DNA of 64,000 nucleotides. It comes from Peribacillus frigoritolerans (GTDB lineage: Bacteria; Bacillota; Bacilli; Bacillales; Bacillaceae). This document shows, piece after piece, positions 1-9,615 of the stretch. The DNA lies in NCBI RefSeq assembly GCF_004358755.1, contig NZ_SMZY01000002.1:1-64000 (forward strand), in the 5' to 3' direction. The notes under the pieces were generated by a model. That model did not search any database, was not told the DNA's origin, and saw nothing but the letters and a program-made list of their open reading frames with translations. Position numbers and translations under genes: made by a program. Each line of letters begins with the position of its first letter. Within the stretch, counting starts at the first letter, position 1.

Positions 1-115
1 CGGAACCGACTGTTCAGACCCGACAGACAGATAAGGCTCATCCAGTGAAGGCGCTTTTTGCCTTTGCTGGATGAGACGTTCTGGCCGAGGGTCTAGGAGG
101 TGGAGCTGGACAATG
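1..115 (+). repeat. Dispersed hairpin repeat, family A, copy 1 (cut by window edge)
   Basis: The segment opens with a sequence nearly identical to bases 56595-56630, sharing GCGGAAC, ACTGTTCAGAC and CAGACAGATAAGG. It then folds into a long inverted repeat: CTCATCCAGTGAAGGC at about 38-53 faces GCCTTTGCTGGATGAG at about 60-75. The copy ends in a GGAGCTGGACAATGAG motif, followed at once by copy 2. No coding capacity is seen. Family membership is seen directly; any function as terminator or mobile remnant is inference. Confidence 0.6.
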
Positions 116-117
116 AG

Positions 118-190
118 AAAAGCGGAATCGCCCGTTTAGCGCAGGCTGACAGATGTGAAGGCGGTTTTTGCCTTTGCTTCTGTGATTTAC
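118..190 (+). repeat. Dispersed hairpin repeat, family A, copy 2
   Basis: It begins GAAAAGCGGAA, like the other copies, then carries GTTTAGC, CTGACAGAT and a stem in which GAAGGC faces GCCTTTGC around a GGTTTTT loop. It is in tandem with copy 1, downstream of ftsY. Together the two copies fill most of the gap before the ftsY terminator. Confidence 0.55.
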
Positions 191-246
191 AATAGTATCA
201 TGATCATTTTCAAGTTTTCAGCCTATCTTTTCTCAAGATAAGAAAA

Positions 247-289
247 AACTGCCTCATCACAGCCTATTCACGGCTTCATGAGACAGTTT
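247..289 (-). terminator. ftsY rho-independent terminator
   Basis: On the minus strand AAACTGTCTCATGAAGCC pairs with GGCTGTGATGAGGCAGTTT (one mismatch or bulge), followed by TTTCTT. It lies 9 bases past the ftsY stop codon and ends the fapR-to-ftsY gene run. Confidence 0.75.
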
Positions 290-297
290 TATTCTGT

Positions 298-1287
298 TTA
301 TGCTTCTTCCACTAAATCAGCAAATAATCCATATACATACTGTTCAGCATCAAATTCCTGGAGGTCATCCATTTTTTCGCCAAGGCCGACAAATTTCACC
401 GGTATGCTCAGTTCATTGCGGATGGCGAGAACGATGCCGCCTTTTGCTGTACCATCAAGCTTCGTCAGGACGATGCCTGATACATCTGTTGCCTGAGAAA
501 ATTGTTTCGCCTGGACCATGGCATTTTGGCCGGTTGTTGCGTCAAGGACAAGCAGCACTTCGTGAGGAGCGCCGGGAATTTCACGTTCGATCACGCGCTT
601 CACTTTTTCGAGTTCTTTCATGAGGTTTACCTTATTTTGCAGACGTCCTGCTGTATCGCATAATAAGACATCTACTTTTCTTGCTTTAGCTGCCTGGACT
701 GCATCAAACATGACAGCTGCGGGATCAGAGCCGGCTGACTGCTTAATGACATCCACTCCTGTGCGCTCTCCCCAAACTTCCAGCTGTTCAATCGCACCAG
801 CGCGGAATGTGTCTCCTGCAGCGAGCAGAACGGATTTGCCCTCCCGTTTAAGCTTGTGTGCGAGTTTGCCGATTGTCGTTGTTTTTCCAACACCGTTTAC
901 TCCGACAAACAAGACGACGTTTAATCGGCCTTCTTGAATATCAAGTTTTGGAGATTCAGCATCTTCCCCTTGATAGATGTCAACGAGCTTTTCTGAAATG
1001 ACAGAACGCACATCTTTTGAATCTTGGATGTTGCGGCGCTTTACTTCTGTTTTCAGCTCATCAATCAGTTCCATGACCGTTGATACGCCAACATCGGCAC
1101 CGATCAAAACTTCTTCAAGCTCTTCAAAAAACTCTTCGTCTACTTTGCGGTAGCGGGCTACAAGATTATTCACCCGTTCTGAAAATGAGACCCGTGTTTT
1201 TGTCAGGCCGTCTTTAAATTTTTCCGGTGAAGAATCCGGCTCTTGCTGCTGTGTAAATTTCTCTTTTAATTTTTTAAAAAAACTCAT
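298..1287 (-). CDS. ftsY: Signal recognition particle receptor FtsY
   Basis: SRP-receptor GTPase that docks the ribosome-SRP complex at the membrane so that membrane proteins are inserted during synthesis. The 329-aa protein has the short charged N-terminus usual in Firmicutes (about residues 1-30) and then the NG domain. The GTPase P-loop GVNGVGKTT is at residues 129-137, DTAGR near 212 and the TKLD specificity motif near 275. It is the last gene of the run and starts 14 bases after the smc stop, so cotranscription with smc is likely. A terminator follows. In B. subtilis the next genes are ylxM-ffh, outside this window. Confidence 0.97.
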   Translation of the reverse strand: MSFFKKLKEKFTQQQEPDSSPEKFKDGLTKTRVSFSERVNNLVARYRKVDEEFFEELEEVLIGADVGVSTVMELIDELKTEVKRRNIQDSKDVRSVISEKLVDIYQGEDAESPKLDIQEGRLNVVLFVGVNGVGKTTTIGKLAHKLKREGKSVLLAAGDTFRAGAIEQLEVWGERTGVDVIKQSAGSDPAAVMFDAVQAAKARKVDVLLCDTAGRLQNKVNLMKELEKVKRVIEREIPGAPHEVLLVLDATTGQNAMVQAKQFSQATDVSGIVLTKLDGTAKGGIVLAIRNELSIPVKFVGLGEKMDDLQEFDAEQYVYGLFADLVEEA

Positions 1288-1301
1288 TCAGCTTCTTCCT
1301 T

Positions 1302-4300
1302 TCATCCTGATTGCACAAATTCTTTTGTTTCTTCCAAGCGGACTGAAACCATCTTGGAAACGCCTGACTCCTGCATGGTAACGCCATACAGTACATCAGC
1401 ATCTTCCATCGTGCCTTTGCGGTGTGTGATAACGATAAATTGTGTGTCTTTGCTGAATTTCTTCAGATATTGAGAAAACCTGTGGACATTCGCTTCATCA
1501 AGGGCTGCTTCGACCTCATCAAGAACACAAAATGGCACCGGACGGACTTTTAAAATGGAGAAAAGCAATGCAATTGCTGTTAATGCACGCTCTCCGCCTG
1601 ATAAAAGACCGAGGTTTTGAAGTTTTTTTCCTGGAGGCTGAGCGACAATATCAACCCCTGTGTTCAGCAGATCATCTGGATATGTAAGTCTGAGCTCTGC
1701 ACGGCCGCCTCCAAACAGCGCTTGAAAGACAGACTCAAAATGAGATCTGATTTGGGTGAAGGTATGATGAAATCTCTTTTTCATTTCTTCATCCATTTCG
1801 CCAATAACCTGATAGAGAGTGTCTTTGGCTTCTTGAAGGTCATTGCGCTGATCACTAAGAAAATGGAATCGTTCTGAAACCCTTTCATATTCATCAATCG
1901 CTCCAAGATTGACCGTTCCCAGCTCTTCAATCGCAAGTTTAATGAGTTTTACCCGCTTGCGTGCCTCACCCGCATCAAGATCCAGAACATATTTTTCTTT
2001 GGCAGCTTCAAATGAAAGCAAGTATTCCTGACGCAAATGATTCAGTCGATTATCAAGTTCTACATCGAATCGGTTTAATCTGACCTCTTCATCTTTCAGC
2101 AGATCTGAAAGCTGCTTATGCTGCCTGTTTAATTCTTTCAATTCCCGTTCAGAAACTTCAAGCTGATCCTGAAGTTTCAGGCGCTGATTTCGTCTGACGG
2201 AAATCAGTTCAATCGTTTTGTTTTTGTCTTCGCGTTTTTGACGGGCTGTTTCCTCTAATTTTTCTTCTCCAGAAAAATTGGAATTCATTTCATCGTGCAG
2301 GAAATTCAAATCTTCCCGCGCTTCCGTCAATTTTTTATGCTGATCATCAAGCTCATGCTTTGTGCGTTTTGCTTTTTCAAGCTGATTTTCGAGTGATTGC
2401 TTTTTGCTTGCTAATACAACTTTCAGATCGGTTATCTCGTTTTGAACTTCTTCTTTTGAAGATTGCTGGGTTGTTTTTTGTACAGATAATTCGGCAATAA
2501 GCTGATCAAGATCCTTCATTTTTTCCTTTGAAGCATCCAGCTGCACCGCAAGCTCTTCTTTCCGCTTTATCATTCTTGCCTCTTCAATCTGATATGATTC
2601 TTTTTCGGCATCATAAAGAGAAAGATGATTGTTTACATTCTTCTCGTTCATTTCCATCTCTCTCAGTTCGGAACGGACTGACTGTGTTTCAATCCGCAGC
2701 TGCTCTCCTTTTTCTCTTTGAAGTTCAACCTGCTGATCCAGAGCTGAAATCGAGTGCTTCAGCGATTTCACGTCTTCTTCAAGCTGACTTGTTTTGTCGC
2801 TCATTTCATTAAATTGCTTTTCAATTGTTTCTAATTCGCGGCTGCGGCTTAAGAGTGAATTGTTTTTTTGCTTGACGGCTCCTCCTGTCATCGATCCCCC
2901 GGGATTTACGACATCTCCGCCCACAGTAACAAAGCGAAAACGGTAGTTTAGCAGTTTAGCAAGTTCATTTGCGCCCTTTAAATCTTCTGTGACAACGACT
3001 GTGCCGAGCAGATTAGATACAGCTTTATGGTAGCGAGGGTCAAAAGAAACCAGTTCTGAAGCAATTCCTTTAAAAGCACTGTGGCTTCTCAATGTTTGGA
3101 GATCATGCGGTGAAACGGTGCGTTCCTTCATGACAGTCAGCGGCAGGAATGTCGCACGCCCAAACGCATTTTTCTTCAGATAAGAAATCGCTGTTCTTGC
3201 AGCTTGTTCGTCTTCAACTACCACATGCTGCGCAGCACCGCCAAGGGCAATTTCTACCGCTGTCTCATATTGCTTGTCCGTTGATATAAGCTCTGCAATG
3301 GCGCCATGAATGCCTTGAAGCTGATTGCGCTGCTTCAGGACTTCTTTTACACCCTGGAAGAATCCTGCGTAATCCTCCTGCATGGCCTCAAGCATTTCTT
3401 TGCGCGATTTTGTCTGCTGCAAATATTGATAGGCTTGATAAAGTGCCGTTTCTCTTTTTTGATAAGCTGCTTTGTCCTTCTCTAATTTTGCCTGTGCGGC
3501 ACGGAAGGTTTTAATTTGTTCATCCAGCTGAGCTTCAAGTAAAGAGAGCTTTGCTTCAAGTCTTCTCTTTTTCTCTTCAATCTCATTTCGTTCGTTAATG
3601 TACTTTTGATTTGCTTCTTTTAACCGGCCGGTTTTTTTTGTTTGCTGATCCATTTGATCATCTATGTATGTCATTTCATTTCTTGCCTGTGCCTGGGCAT
3701 TCAGCAAATCAAAATATTCACTTTTGAGAGATTCAATTTTCTCTTCAATGTTCTGATCATACGTTGACAGCAGTGTTTGTTTCTCCTGAAGCTGTTTTTT
3801 AAGTTCGCTGACTTCTTTTTGTAGATGTTCCAATAATGCTGACTGGGTTTTCTTTTCATTCTCAAGAGCTGCTGTCCGTTCAGATGCTTCTTCTATTATT
3901 TTTTGCAGCTGAGATTTATTCTGATGGGCATTTTTTTTGCGCTCTTTAAGAACTTCTTTGCGGCCTTCAAGCTTTTCGAGGTCCTCGCTTGCAAGAAGCA
4001 GCACTTGCTGAAGATCATTAATAGATTCGTCGAGTGCCTGGGACTGATCCCTGGTTTGTTCAATTTCGGCCTCTTTCTTTTGAACAGAGGCAAACAGACT
4101 GCTTTCTTGCAGTCTTCCATTCTCAACAGTCTGTGATAAAGACTCCCATTTTTTATGAAGCTCTTCAATTTCATAAACCGTGAGAGCTACTTCAAATTGC
4201 TCAAGTTCTTCTTTTTTCTCCAGAAAATCCTTTGCAATCGATGCCTGAATTTTAAGAGGCTCGACCTGGCCTTCAAGTTCATGAAGAATATCTTGAACAC

Positions 4301-4868
4301 GATTAAGATTTTCCTGCGTTTCCGCTAATTTGAATTCTGCTTTTTTCTTTCGTGTTTTATATTTTAAAACACCTGCCGCTTCTTCAAAGATGCTGCGTCT
4401 TTCCTCTGCTTTGCTGCTGAGAATTTCTTCCACTTTCCCTTGGCTGATAATTGAAAAAGCTTCTTTGCCAAGTCCGGAATCCATAAAAAGATCGACAATA
4501 TCTTTCAGACGGCAAGACTGATTGTTAATATAAAAGTCGCTTTCACCAGATCTGTATACTCTCCTCGTAACCGATACCTCATGATAATCGATCGGCAGAA
4601 ACTGGTCCTCGTTATCAAGAGTCAGAGTAACCTCCGCCATATTTACGCCTTTTCTTGAGTCGCTTCCGGCAAAGATAATATCCTCCATTTTCGTTCCCCG
4701 GAGTGACCTTGCCGACTGCTCGCCAAGCACCCATCTTATGGCATCGGTAATATTGCTTTTCCCGCTGCCGTTTGGTCCGACTACCGCGGTCACGCCTTTA
4801 ACAAAATCTACATTCACCCGCTCTGCGAATGATTTAAACCCTACTATATCCAAACGTTTGAGGAACAT
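1302..4868 (-). CDS. smc: Chromosome partition protein SMC
   Basis: ATPase that compacts and segregates the chromosome together with ScpA and ScpB. At 1188 aa it has the usual SMC length. The Walker A motif GPNGSGKSN is at residues 31-39. Two long coiled coils rich in Glu, Lys and Gln flank a hinge around residues 510-670 that includes GGSMTGG. The ABC signature LSGGE is at 1089-1093 and Walker B (FCVLDEVEAALDE) near 1114-1126. The ATG follows a strong GGGAGG site. A gap of about 200 bases separates it from rnc, so a separate promoter is possible; I saw no clear one. Confidence 0.98.
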   Translation of the reverse strand: MFLKRLDIVGFKSFAERVNVDFVKGVTAVVGPNGSGKSNITDAIRWVLGEQSARSLRGTKMEDIIFAGSDSRKGVNMAEVTLTLDNEDQFLPIDYHEVSVTRRVYRSGESDFYINNQSCRLKDIVDLFMDSGLGKEAFSIISQGKVEEILSSKAEERRSIFEEAAGVLKYKTRKKKAEFKLAETQENLNRVQDILHELEGQVEPLKIQASIAKDFLEKKEELEQFEVALTVYEIEELHKKWESLSQTVENGRLQESSLFASVQKKEAEIEQTRDQSQALDESINDLQQVLLLASEDLEKLEGRKEVLKERKKNAHQNKSQLQKIIEEASERTAALENEKKTQSALLEHLQKEVSELKKQLQEKQTLLSTYDQNIEEKIESLKSEYFDLLNAQAQARNEMTYIDDQMDQQTKKTGRLKEANQKYINERNEIEEKKRRLEAKLSLLEAQLDEQIKTFRAAQAKLEKDKAAYQKRETALYQAYQYLQQTKSRKEMLEAMQEDYAGFFQGVKEVLKQRNQLQGIHGAIAELISTDKQYETAVEIALGGAAQHVVVEDEQAARTAISYLKKNAFGRATFLPLTVMKERTVSPHDLQTLRSHSAFKGIASELVSFDPRYHKAVSNLLGTVVVTEDLKGANELAKLLNYRFRFVTVGGDVVNPGGSMTGGAVKQKNNSLLSRSRELETIEKQFNEMSDKTSQLEEDVKSLKHSISALDQQVELQREKGEQLRIETQSVRSELREMEMNEKNVNNHLSLYDAEKESYQIEEARMIKRKEELAVQLDASKEKMKDLDQLIAELSVQKTTQQSSKEEVQNEITDLKVVLASKKQSLENQLEKAKRTKHELDDQHKKLTEAREDLNFLHDEMNSNFSGEEKLEETARQKREDKNKTIELISVRRNQRLKLQDQLEVSERELKELNRQHKQLSDLLKDEEVRLNRFDVELDNRLNHLRQEYLLSFEAAKEKYVLDLDAGEARKRVKLIKLAIEELGTVNLGAIDEYERVSERFHFLSDQRNDLQEAKDTLYQVIGEMDEEMKKRFHHTFTQIRSHFESVFQALFGGGRAELRLTYPDDLLNTGVDIVAQPPGKKLQNLGLLSGGERALTAIALLFSILKVRPVPFCVLDEVEAALDEANVHRFSQYLKKFSKDTQFIVITHRKGTMEDADVLYGVTMQESGVSKMVSVRLEETKEFVQSG

Positions 4869-5033
4869 TTAGGATCCTCCCTACTATTCTTTAAAATCAA
4901 CCATATTCTATCATAATTCAGGGCAGTATGTTTAAAAAGATAAAGCCCCTTCCCGCAATCCATCCAGATGCAGCGAACTATTAATAGAAATCTTGCACGA
5001 AACCATTATTCAAAAACTGCCGGACATAAAGAG

Positions 5034-5055
5034 AACCCCCTGAATTCCGGGGGTT
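5034..5055 (-). terminator. Hairpin after rnc
   Basis: AACCCCC pairs with GGGGGTT around an 8-base loop, just after the rnc stop codon. The minus-strand tail (CTCTTTATG) is poor in T, so termination may be partial and allow read-through into smc. Confidence 0.5.
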
Positions 5056-5063
5056 AATTCAAC

Positions 5064-5795
5064 TTAATGAGGTTTCAGTTTTGTTAATGCTTCCTGCGCG
5101 GCATGCTGTTCAGCCACTTTTTTGGATTTGCCGTTTCCGGTTCCGAGGATTTCTCCATTCAAAGAGACAGTCGCCACAAATTCGCGATTGTGGGCAGGAC
5201 CCTTCTCCTGAAGAATTTTATATTCCAAAGAACCTTTGCTGTCTCTTTGAACAAACTCCTGAAGCTGACTTTTAAAATCCATCACATGAGAAAAAGCACC
5301 ATCATTAATTTTAGGAAATACACATTTTTCTAAAAAGGCAACGACAGGATCAAGCCCTGAATCCAAATATAAAGCTCCAATAAATGCTTCAAAAACATCT
5401 GCCAGCAGAGCAGGTCTTGCTCTTCCGCCAGTCATTTCTTCACCTTTACCAAGCAGTACAAGCTTTCCAAATGATAATTCATTTGCAAATGCAACAAGCG
5501 ACGGCTCACATACAATAGCCGCTCGGACCTTTGTTAAGTCCCCTTCGCTCATTGTTGGATATTTCTTAAATAAAAACTGAGAAATCGTTAACTCTAAAAC
5601 CGCATCTCCTAAAAATTCCAGTCTTTCATTGTCCTCGTAAGGCTTTTTGCGATGCTCATTCACATAGGATGAATGTGTGAAGGCTTGATACAAAAGTCTT
5701 TCATTTTGAAATGTATGGCCAATTTGTTCTTGAAATTGTTTGAATTCTGCTTTTTTGACAAACGATCTTCTCTCTCTGTAATTCATCTTCGGCAT
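5064..5795 (-). CDS. rnc: Ribonuclease III
   Basis: Double-strand-specific endoribonuclease that processes rRNA precursors, scRNA and structured mRNAs. It is 243 aa. The RNase III signature [14 protein letters not shown] lies in the N-terminal half, with the second acidic cluster at [16 protein letters not shown]; a dsRNA-binding domain fills the last 70 or so residues ([21 protein letters not shown]). I chose the ATG at 5795 because GGAGGT lies 4 bases upstream; the reading frame stays open five codons further. It sits between acpP and smc as in B. subtilis. Confidence 0.96.
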   Translation of the reverse strand: MPKMNYRERRSFVKKAEFKQFQEQIGHTFQNERLLYQAFTHSSYVNEHRKKPYEDNERLEFLGDAVLELTISQFLFKKYPTMSEGDLTKVRAAIVCEPSLVAFANELSFGKLVLLGKGEEMTGGRARPALLADVFEAFIGALYLDSGLDPVVAFLEKCVFPKINDGAFSHVMDFKSQLQEFVQRDSKGSLEYKILQEKGPAHNREFVATVSLNGEILGTGNGKSKKVAEQHAAQEALTKLKPH

Positions 5796-5850
5796 AGGTA
5801 CCTCCATCACTTAAACAACCGCATCTTTTCTTTTTTGTTCCCATGTTTTA

Positions 5851-5882
5851 AAAGGGATAAAGCCCCGCTTTAAAACGGGACT
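5851..5882 (-). terminator. acpP terminator
   Basis: On the minus strand AGTCCCG pairs with CGGGGCT (one G-U pair), followed by TTATCCCTTTT. It lies 12 bases past the acpP stop, before rnc, and could set higher acpP than rnc transcript levels. Confidence 0.65.
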
Positions 5883-5894
5883 TTAAATGCAACA

Positions 5895-6128
5895 TTACTG
5901 TTGACTTTGTATGTAGTTCACAGCGTCACCCACTGTTGCAATTGTTTCTGCATCTTCATCAGAAATCTCCATGTCGAACTCATCTTCAAGTTCCATTACA
6001 AGTTCTACTACATCAAGGGAATCCGCACCTAAATCGTCTTTAAAAGAAGCTTCCATTTTTACTTCAGCCTCATCAACACCAAGACGGTCAACGATAATTT
6101 TCGTTACGCGAGCTAGTACATCTGCCAT
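5895..6128 (-). CDS. acpP: Acyl carrier protein
   Basis: Carries growing acyl chains in type II fatty-acid synthesis. The 77-aa acidic protein has the [10 protein letters not shown] motif, with Ser37 as the expected 4'-phosphopantetheine attachment site. It follows fabG, lies in the FapR-linked lipid cluster, and has a strong ribosome site (GGGGAGGTGAAATGTT before ATG). A TATAAT box 24 bases upstream suggests an extra promoter that would support the high expression this protein needs. Confidence 0.98.
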   Translation of the reverse strand: MADVLARVTKIIVDRLGVDEAEVKMEASFKDDLGADSLDVVELVMELEDEFDMEISDEDAETIATVGDAVNYIQSQQ

Positions 6129-6151
6129 AACATTTCACCTCCCCTCAAAGT

Positions 6152-6157
6152 ATTATA
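6152..6157 (-). promoter_or_regulatory. Candidate -10 box for acpP
   Basis: A perfect TATAAT on the minus strand lies in the 93-base gap between fabG and acpP. The -35 region is weak (TAGTTT at 17 bases), so this is a candidate only. Confidence 0.4.
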
Positions 6158-6221
6158 GTGTATATCCTATTAAAAAACTAGCCGAAATCAGAGAATCCAA
6201 AGCAAGACACAAAATTCTTTT

Positions 6222-6962
6222 TTACATGACCATTCCGCCGTCAATATGGATCGTCTGCCCTGTGATATAGCTGCTTTTATCAGAAGCTAAGAACGTGACC
6301 GCATTTGAAATATCAGATGGCTCACCAAAGCGGGCAAGCGGAATTTGCTTCAGCATTTCGGTTTTCACTTCTTCAGTTAGTTTATCCGTCATATCGGTTG
6401 TGATAAACCCGGGTGCAATGGCATTGACTGTAATATTTCTCGATGAAAGCTCTTTAGCTGCGGTTTTTGTTAAACCGATCACACCTGCTTTAGCCGCTAC
6501 ATAATTGGCCTGGCCAGGATTTCCGCTTACCCCGACGATGGATGCAATATTGATGATTCGGCCTTGACGCTGCTTCATCATTTGTCGTGTTACCGCTTTA
6601 GTCGTCAGAAAAACACCTTTCAAATTGATGTTGATGACATCATCCCACTCAGAGTCTTTCATTCTCATCAGAAGATTATCTTTTGTAATGCCGGCATTGT
6701 TTACTAGTATATCCAGTCTGCCAAATTGCTCAACTGTTGCTTTGACCATCGCAGCTACAGCCTCACTGTCGCTGACATCTGCCTGAACGGCAAATGCTTC
6801 TCTGCCGAGCGCTTTTATTTCATCGACAACTTCATTGGCTTTTGCTTCGCTTCCTGCGTAATTCACCGCTACATTTGCACCATTTTGAGCCAGTTCAAGT
6901 GCAATGGCGCGGCCGATTCCTCTTGATGCACCAGTAACTAATGCCACTTTACCTTCAACCAT
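6222..6962 (-). CDS. fabG: 3-oxoacyl-[acyl-carrier-protein] reductase
   Basis: NADPH-dependent reduction of beta-ketoacyl-ACP to beta-hydroxyacyl-ACP in fatty-acid elongation. It is a 246-aa short-chain dehydrogenase: the cofactor loop TGASRGIG is at residues 10-17, NNAG follows, and the catalytic Ser (NIASIVG) and Tyr-Lys (YVAAK) are in the usual order. Its ATG overlaps the fabD stop as TAATG, so translation is probably coupled. Confidence 0.97.
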   Translation of the reverse strand: MVEGKVALVTGASRGIGRAIALELAQNGANVAVNYAGSEAKANEVVDEIKALGREAFAVQADVSDSEAVAAMVKATVEQFGRLDILVNNAGITKDNLLMRMKDSEWDDVININLKGVFLTTKAVTRQMMKQRQGRIINIASIVGVSGNPGQANYVAAKAGVIGLTKTAAKELSSRNITVNAIAPGFITTDMTDKLTEEVKTEMLKQIPLARFGEPSDISNAVTFLASDKSSYITGQTIHIDGGMVM

Positions 6963-7906
6963 TATTTGACCTCCCTGAGCTTTTCGATTGCAGCTTCGAT
7001 TGATGCCAAGTCAGATACAGCAATCGTGTTTACCTTGCGATCGATTTTTTTCACTAATCCTGAAAGAACTTTTCCAGGCCCGATTTCAACGAAAGTCGTT
7101 ACACCCTGTTCTATCATTTCACTGACCGATTGCTCCCATTTGACTGGAGAAAACAATTGTTCGAAGAGCAGGTTTTTTATGTCTGCACTGCGTGTTACAG
7201 GTGATGCTGTAACATTTGCCACTACAGGGACAGCTGCATCACTAAGACTGACTTCATCAAGTATGCTTTTGAACTTTTCTGCAGCAGGCTTCATCAGCTC
7301 TGAATGAAACGGACCGCTCACATCAAGCGGGATTGCTCTTTTAGCGCCATTCTCCTTTGCTAATGCTGACGCCTTTTCTACACCTTCTGCCGTACCTGAA
7401 ATGACAATCTGACCAGGGCAATTCAAATTCGCCAGCTGCACAGAGAAACCATCGTTTGTGATTTGTTCTGTCACTTCACGCAGATCCTCTAAATTCATTC
7501 CAAGAATCGCCGCCATCGCTCCGACGCCAGCAGGAACAGCTTCGTTCATATATTCTCCGCGTTTTCTGACAGCATATACAGCATCTTCAAAGGAAAGGAC
7601 TCCGCCTGCCACAAGTGCCGTGTATTCTCCAAGACTGTGTCCGGCAACAAAATCAGGCTGAATTCCGCTTTCTTTGAATTTTTCCAAAACAGCGATGCTT
7701 GCTGTCAGCAGAGCAGGCTGTGCGTTGTACGTCAATGTCAGCTTTTCTTGCGGACCTTCAAAGATTATTTCAGAAAGCTGAATACCAAGCTTTTCATCTG
7801 CAGCTGCAAACACGCTTCGCGATGCTTCCACTTCATCATATAAATCTTTCCCCATGCCGACAGTCTGTGATCCTTGACCGGGAAAAATAAAGGCTAGTTT
7901 ACTCAT
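6962..7906 (-). CDS. fabD: Malonyl-CoA:ACP transacylase
   Basis: Transfers malonate from CoA to acyl carrier protein, supplying the two-carbon donor for elongation. The 314-aa protein has the GQGSQ motif at residues 10-14 and the nucleophile elbow GHSLGEY with Ser91; a His in the GPFHSELM stretch completes the active site. It begins 3 bases past the plsX stop and overlaps fabG by one base, inside the FapR-controlled unit. Confidence 0.97.
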   Translation of the reverse strand: MSKLAFIFPGQGSQTVGMGKDLYDEVEASRSVFAAADEKLGIQLSEIIFEGPQEKLTLTYNAQPALLTASIAVLEKFKESGIQPDFVAGHSLGEYTALVAGGVLSFEDAVYAVRKRGEYMNEAVPAGVGAMAAILGMNLEDLREVTEQITNDGFSVQLANLNCPGQIVISGTAEGVEKASALAKENGAKRAIPLDVSGPFHSELMKPAAEKFKSILDEVSLSDAAVPVVANVTASPVTRSADIKNLLFEQLFSPVKWEQSVSEMIEQGVTTFVEIGPGKVLSGLVKKIDRKVNTIAVSDLASIEAAIEKLREVK

Positions 7907-7909
7907 ATT

Positions 7910-8920
7910 CTATCTCCTCTCAAGATCCCGAACAGAGTTCGTTTTCTCAATTGTTTGCTGAATCGTTTTGCAGACATCGTTGTTTACCATCTCGCGCGCC
8001 TGACGGATTGCATTATAAACAGCGTTAGGGTCTGAAGAGCCGTGCGCTTTAATAACAGGAGCCTTCAGTCCGAATAATCCGGCACCGCCGTACTCGGAGT
8101 AATCCATCTTCCCTTTGATTTCTTTTAATTGCGGCTTTAATACTGCGGCTGCGAGTTTTGATTTCATATTGCTGGTTAATGCTGTCTTCAGCATTTTAAA
8201 TACGGACAGCGCCGTTCCCTCTACCGTTTTTAAAGCAACATTGCCGGTAAATCCGTCTGTTACGACAACATCTGCTGCTCCGTCAAGCAAATCTCTCGCT
8301 TCAACGTTTCCAATAAAGTTAAGATCAGATTCTTTCAATAATTGAAAAGCTGCTTTTGTCAGTTCATTTCCCTTTTTGTCCTCTGTGCCGACATTCAGCA
8401 ATCCTATTCTTGGATTTGCAAGTCCGCGGACCTGTTTGGCATAAATGGAGCCCATGATCGCGTATTGCTGCAAATGCTCAGGCTTTGCGTCTACATTTGC
8501 CCCAACATCCAGCATGAGAAAGCCCTGTCCTTCTATAGTAGGAAGTGTCGGCGATAATGCAGGCCGTTCAATGCCGTCTATTCTGCCGACAATAAATAGC
8601 CCGGCTGTCATTAATGCTCCGGTGTTGCCTGCAGAAATACAGGCATCAGCCTGTCCTTCTTTTACAGCGTTTGCCATCAGCACCATTGATGCATCTTTTT
8701 TTCTTCTCACCGCTCTGACAGGTTCATCTGTTCCTTCAATGACGGTATCCGTATGTACAATTGTAATTCTTTCCGGATTAGAAAGATGTTCTTTTATAAG
8801 AGTTTCTCTGCCGTATAAGGTAATCTCAATATCTTTAAATAGAGTGACAGCTTTCATTGCACCTTCTACGATAGCTTTAGGAGCGTTGTCCCCTCCCATT
8901 GCATCAATTGCGATCTTCAT
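7910..8920 (-). CDS. plsX: Phosphate acyltransferase PlsX
   Basis: Converts acyl-ACP to acyl-phosphate, the first step that commits chains to phospholipid through PlsY and PlsC. The 336-aa protein begins [14 protein letters not shown], the hallmark N-terminus of the family, with [12 protein letters not shown] and [10 protein letters not shown] further on. Its ATG lies 17 bases inside the fapR reading frame. The association with FapR, FabD and FabG is the standard Bacillus arrangement. Confidence 0.97.
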   Translation of the reverse strand: MKIAIDAMGGDNAPKAIVEGAMKAVTLFKDIEITLYGRETLIKEHLSNPERITIVHTDTVIEGTDEPVRAVRRKKDASMVLMANAVKEGQADACISAGNTGALMTAGLFIVGRIDGIERPALSPTLPTIEGQGFLMLDVGANVDAKPEHLQQYAIMGSIYAKQVRGLANPRIGLLNVGTEDKKGNELTKAAFQLLKESDLNFIGNVEARDLLDGAADVVVTDGFTGNVALKTVEGTALSVFKMLKTALTSNMKSKLAAAVLKPQLKEIKGKMDYSEYGGAGLFGLKAPVIKAHGSSDPNAVYNAIRQAREMVNNDVCKTIQQTIEKTNSVRDLERR

Positions 8921-9503
8921 TGCTGAAACCTGCCTTTTTCATTGTTTTTGACCGGTACATTTCAAATGTGCCGGAGAAGACCAGCTCAGTTCCGACATAA
9001 CTGTTTACATCGACCGTGGTTCTTCCTTTGTCTTCATCCATTTTTATCACTTTAGCTTTAGCGATTACTCTCTCTTTTTCTTTAACCTGCCTGGTAAAAC
9101 GAATATTTGCCTTAGCTGTTAAAGCCAGTTCATCGTCAATGACAGCAACTGCCAGTGAATTCGCCTGAGCAAATAAATGATGGCCGCGGGCGATTTGGTT
9201 CCGGACAAACACGTGCTCTTTTTTCACTTCAAAAATAGAAATGGCTGAGGAATCAAGATCAAGGTCGATAATTTCGCCGATTACTTCTTCTAACGGAAGT
9301 GATTTCACTTCATCGTCAAGCTGCTTGACGGCTACATGTTTAATCCGTTCGCGAAGCTCCGGAATCGAAAGCTCAAGCCGGTCAAGCCTGATTGTCTGAA
9401 TGCTGACACTGAATTTATCTGCCAGTTCTTCGTCTGTAATAAAAGGTGTATCATTTATAGTCTGCTGCAGCATCGACTGCCGCTCTTTTTTGGATTTTCT
9501 CAT
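8904..9503 (-). CDS. fapR: Transcription factor FapR, lipid-synthesis repressor
   Basis: Represses fatty-acid and phospholipid genes until malonyl-CoA binds and releases it. The 199-aa protein has an N-terminal DeoR-like helix-turn-helix (about residues 21-45, [17 protein letters not shown]) and a C-terminal hot-dog domain with [20 protein letters not shown], the ligand pocket region. It is about ten residues longer than the B. subtilis protein, with the extra length in the C-terminal tail. A matching operator lies just upstream, so it is autoregulated, and plsX-fabD-fabG follow in the same transcript. Confidence 0.96.
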   Translation of the reverse strand: MRKSKKERQSMLQQTINDTPFITDEELADKFSVSIQTIRLDRLELSIPELRERIKHVAVKQLDDEVKSLPLEEVIGEIIDLDLDSSAISIFEVKKEHVFVRNQIARGHHLFAQANSLAVAVIDDELALTAKANIRFTRQVKEKERVIAKAKVIKMDEDKGRTTVDVNSYVGTELVFSGTFEMYRSKTMKKAGFSNEDRN

Positions 9504-9526
9504 TTAGTCTGACACCGTCCGCACTC

Positions 9527-9543
9527 TTAAGACTAGGTACTAA
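9527..9543 (-). promoter_or_regulatory. FapR operator
   Basis: On the minus strand this reads TTAGTACCTAGTCTTAA, a close match to the known FapR box (TTAGTACC followed by an imperfect inverted half). It starts five bases after the -10 box, so it would cover the transcription start and let FapR block its own operon. Confidence 0.85.
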
Positions 9544-9547
9544 TAGT

Positions 9548-9576
9548 AGTATATAATCAAATAAAGCAGATTGCAA
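9548..9576 (-). promoter_or_regulatory. fapR-plsX-fabD-fabG promoter
   Basis: TTGCAA and TATACT on the minus strand are separated by 17 bases, a good vegetative (sigma-A) promoter. The -35 box lies in the downstream arm of the recG terminator hairpin. Confidence 0.7.
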
Positions 9577-9595
9577 GGTCCAAATGCAATCTGCT
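9565..9595 (-). terminator. recG terminator
   Basis: AGCAGATTGCA pairs perfectly with TGCAATCTGCT around a 9-base loop, followed on the minus strand by a T-rich TTATTTGATTA. It lies 20 bases past the recG stop and separates recG from fapR. Confidence 0.75.
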
Positions 9596-9615
9596 TTCTC
9601 TATTGTAGTAATCTA

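Noticed and set aside
4869-5033. Possible promoter or small gene between rnc and smc
   Set aside because: I found only weak -10-like TAGAAT and no matching -35 box or convincing reading frame; nothing is claimed.
8445-8951. 168-aa plus-strand open frame opposite plsX
   Set aside because: It is complementary to conserved plsX codons; its Ser/Pro/Ala-rich composition is typical of reverse-complement frames.
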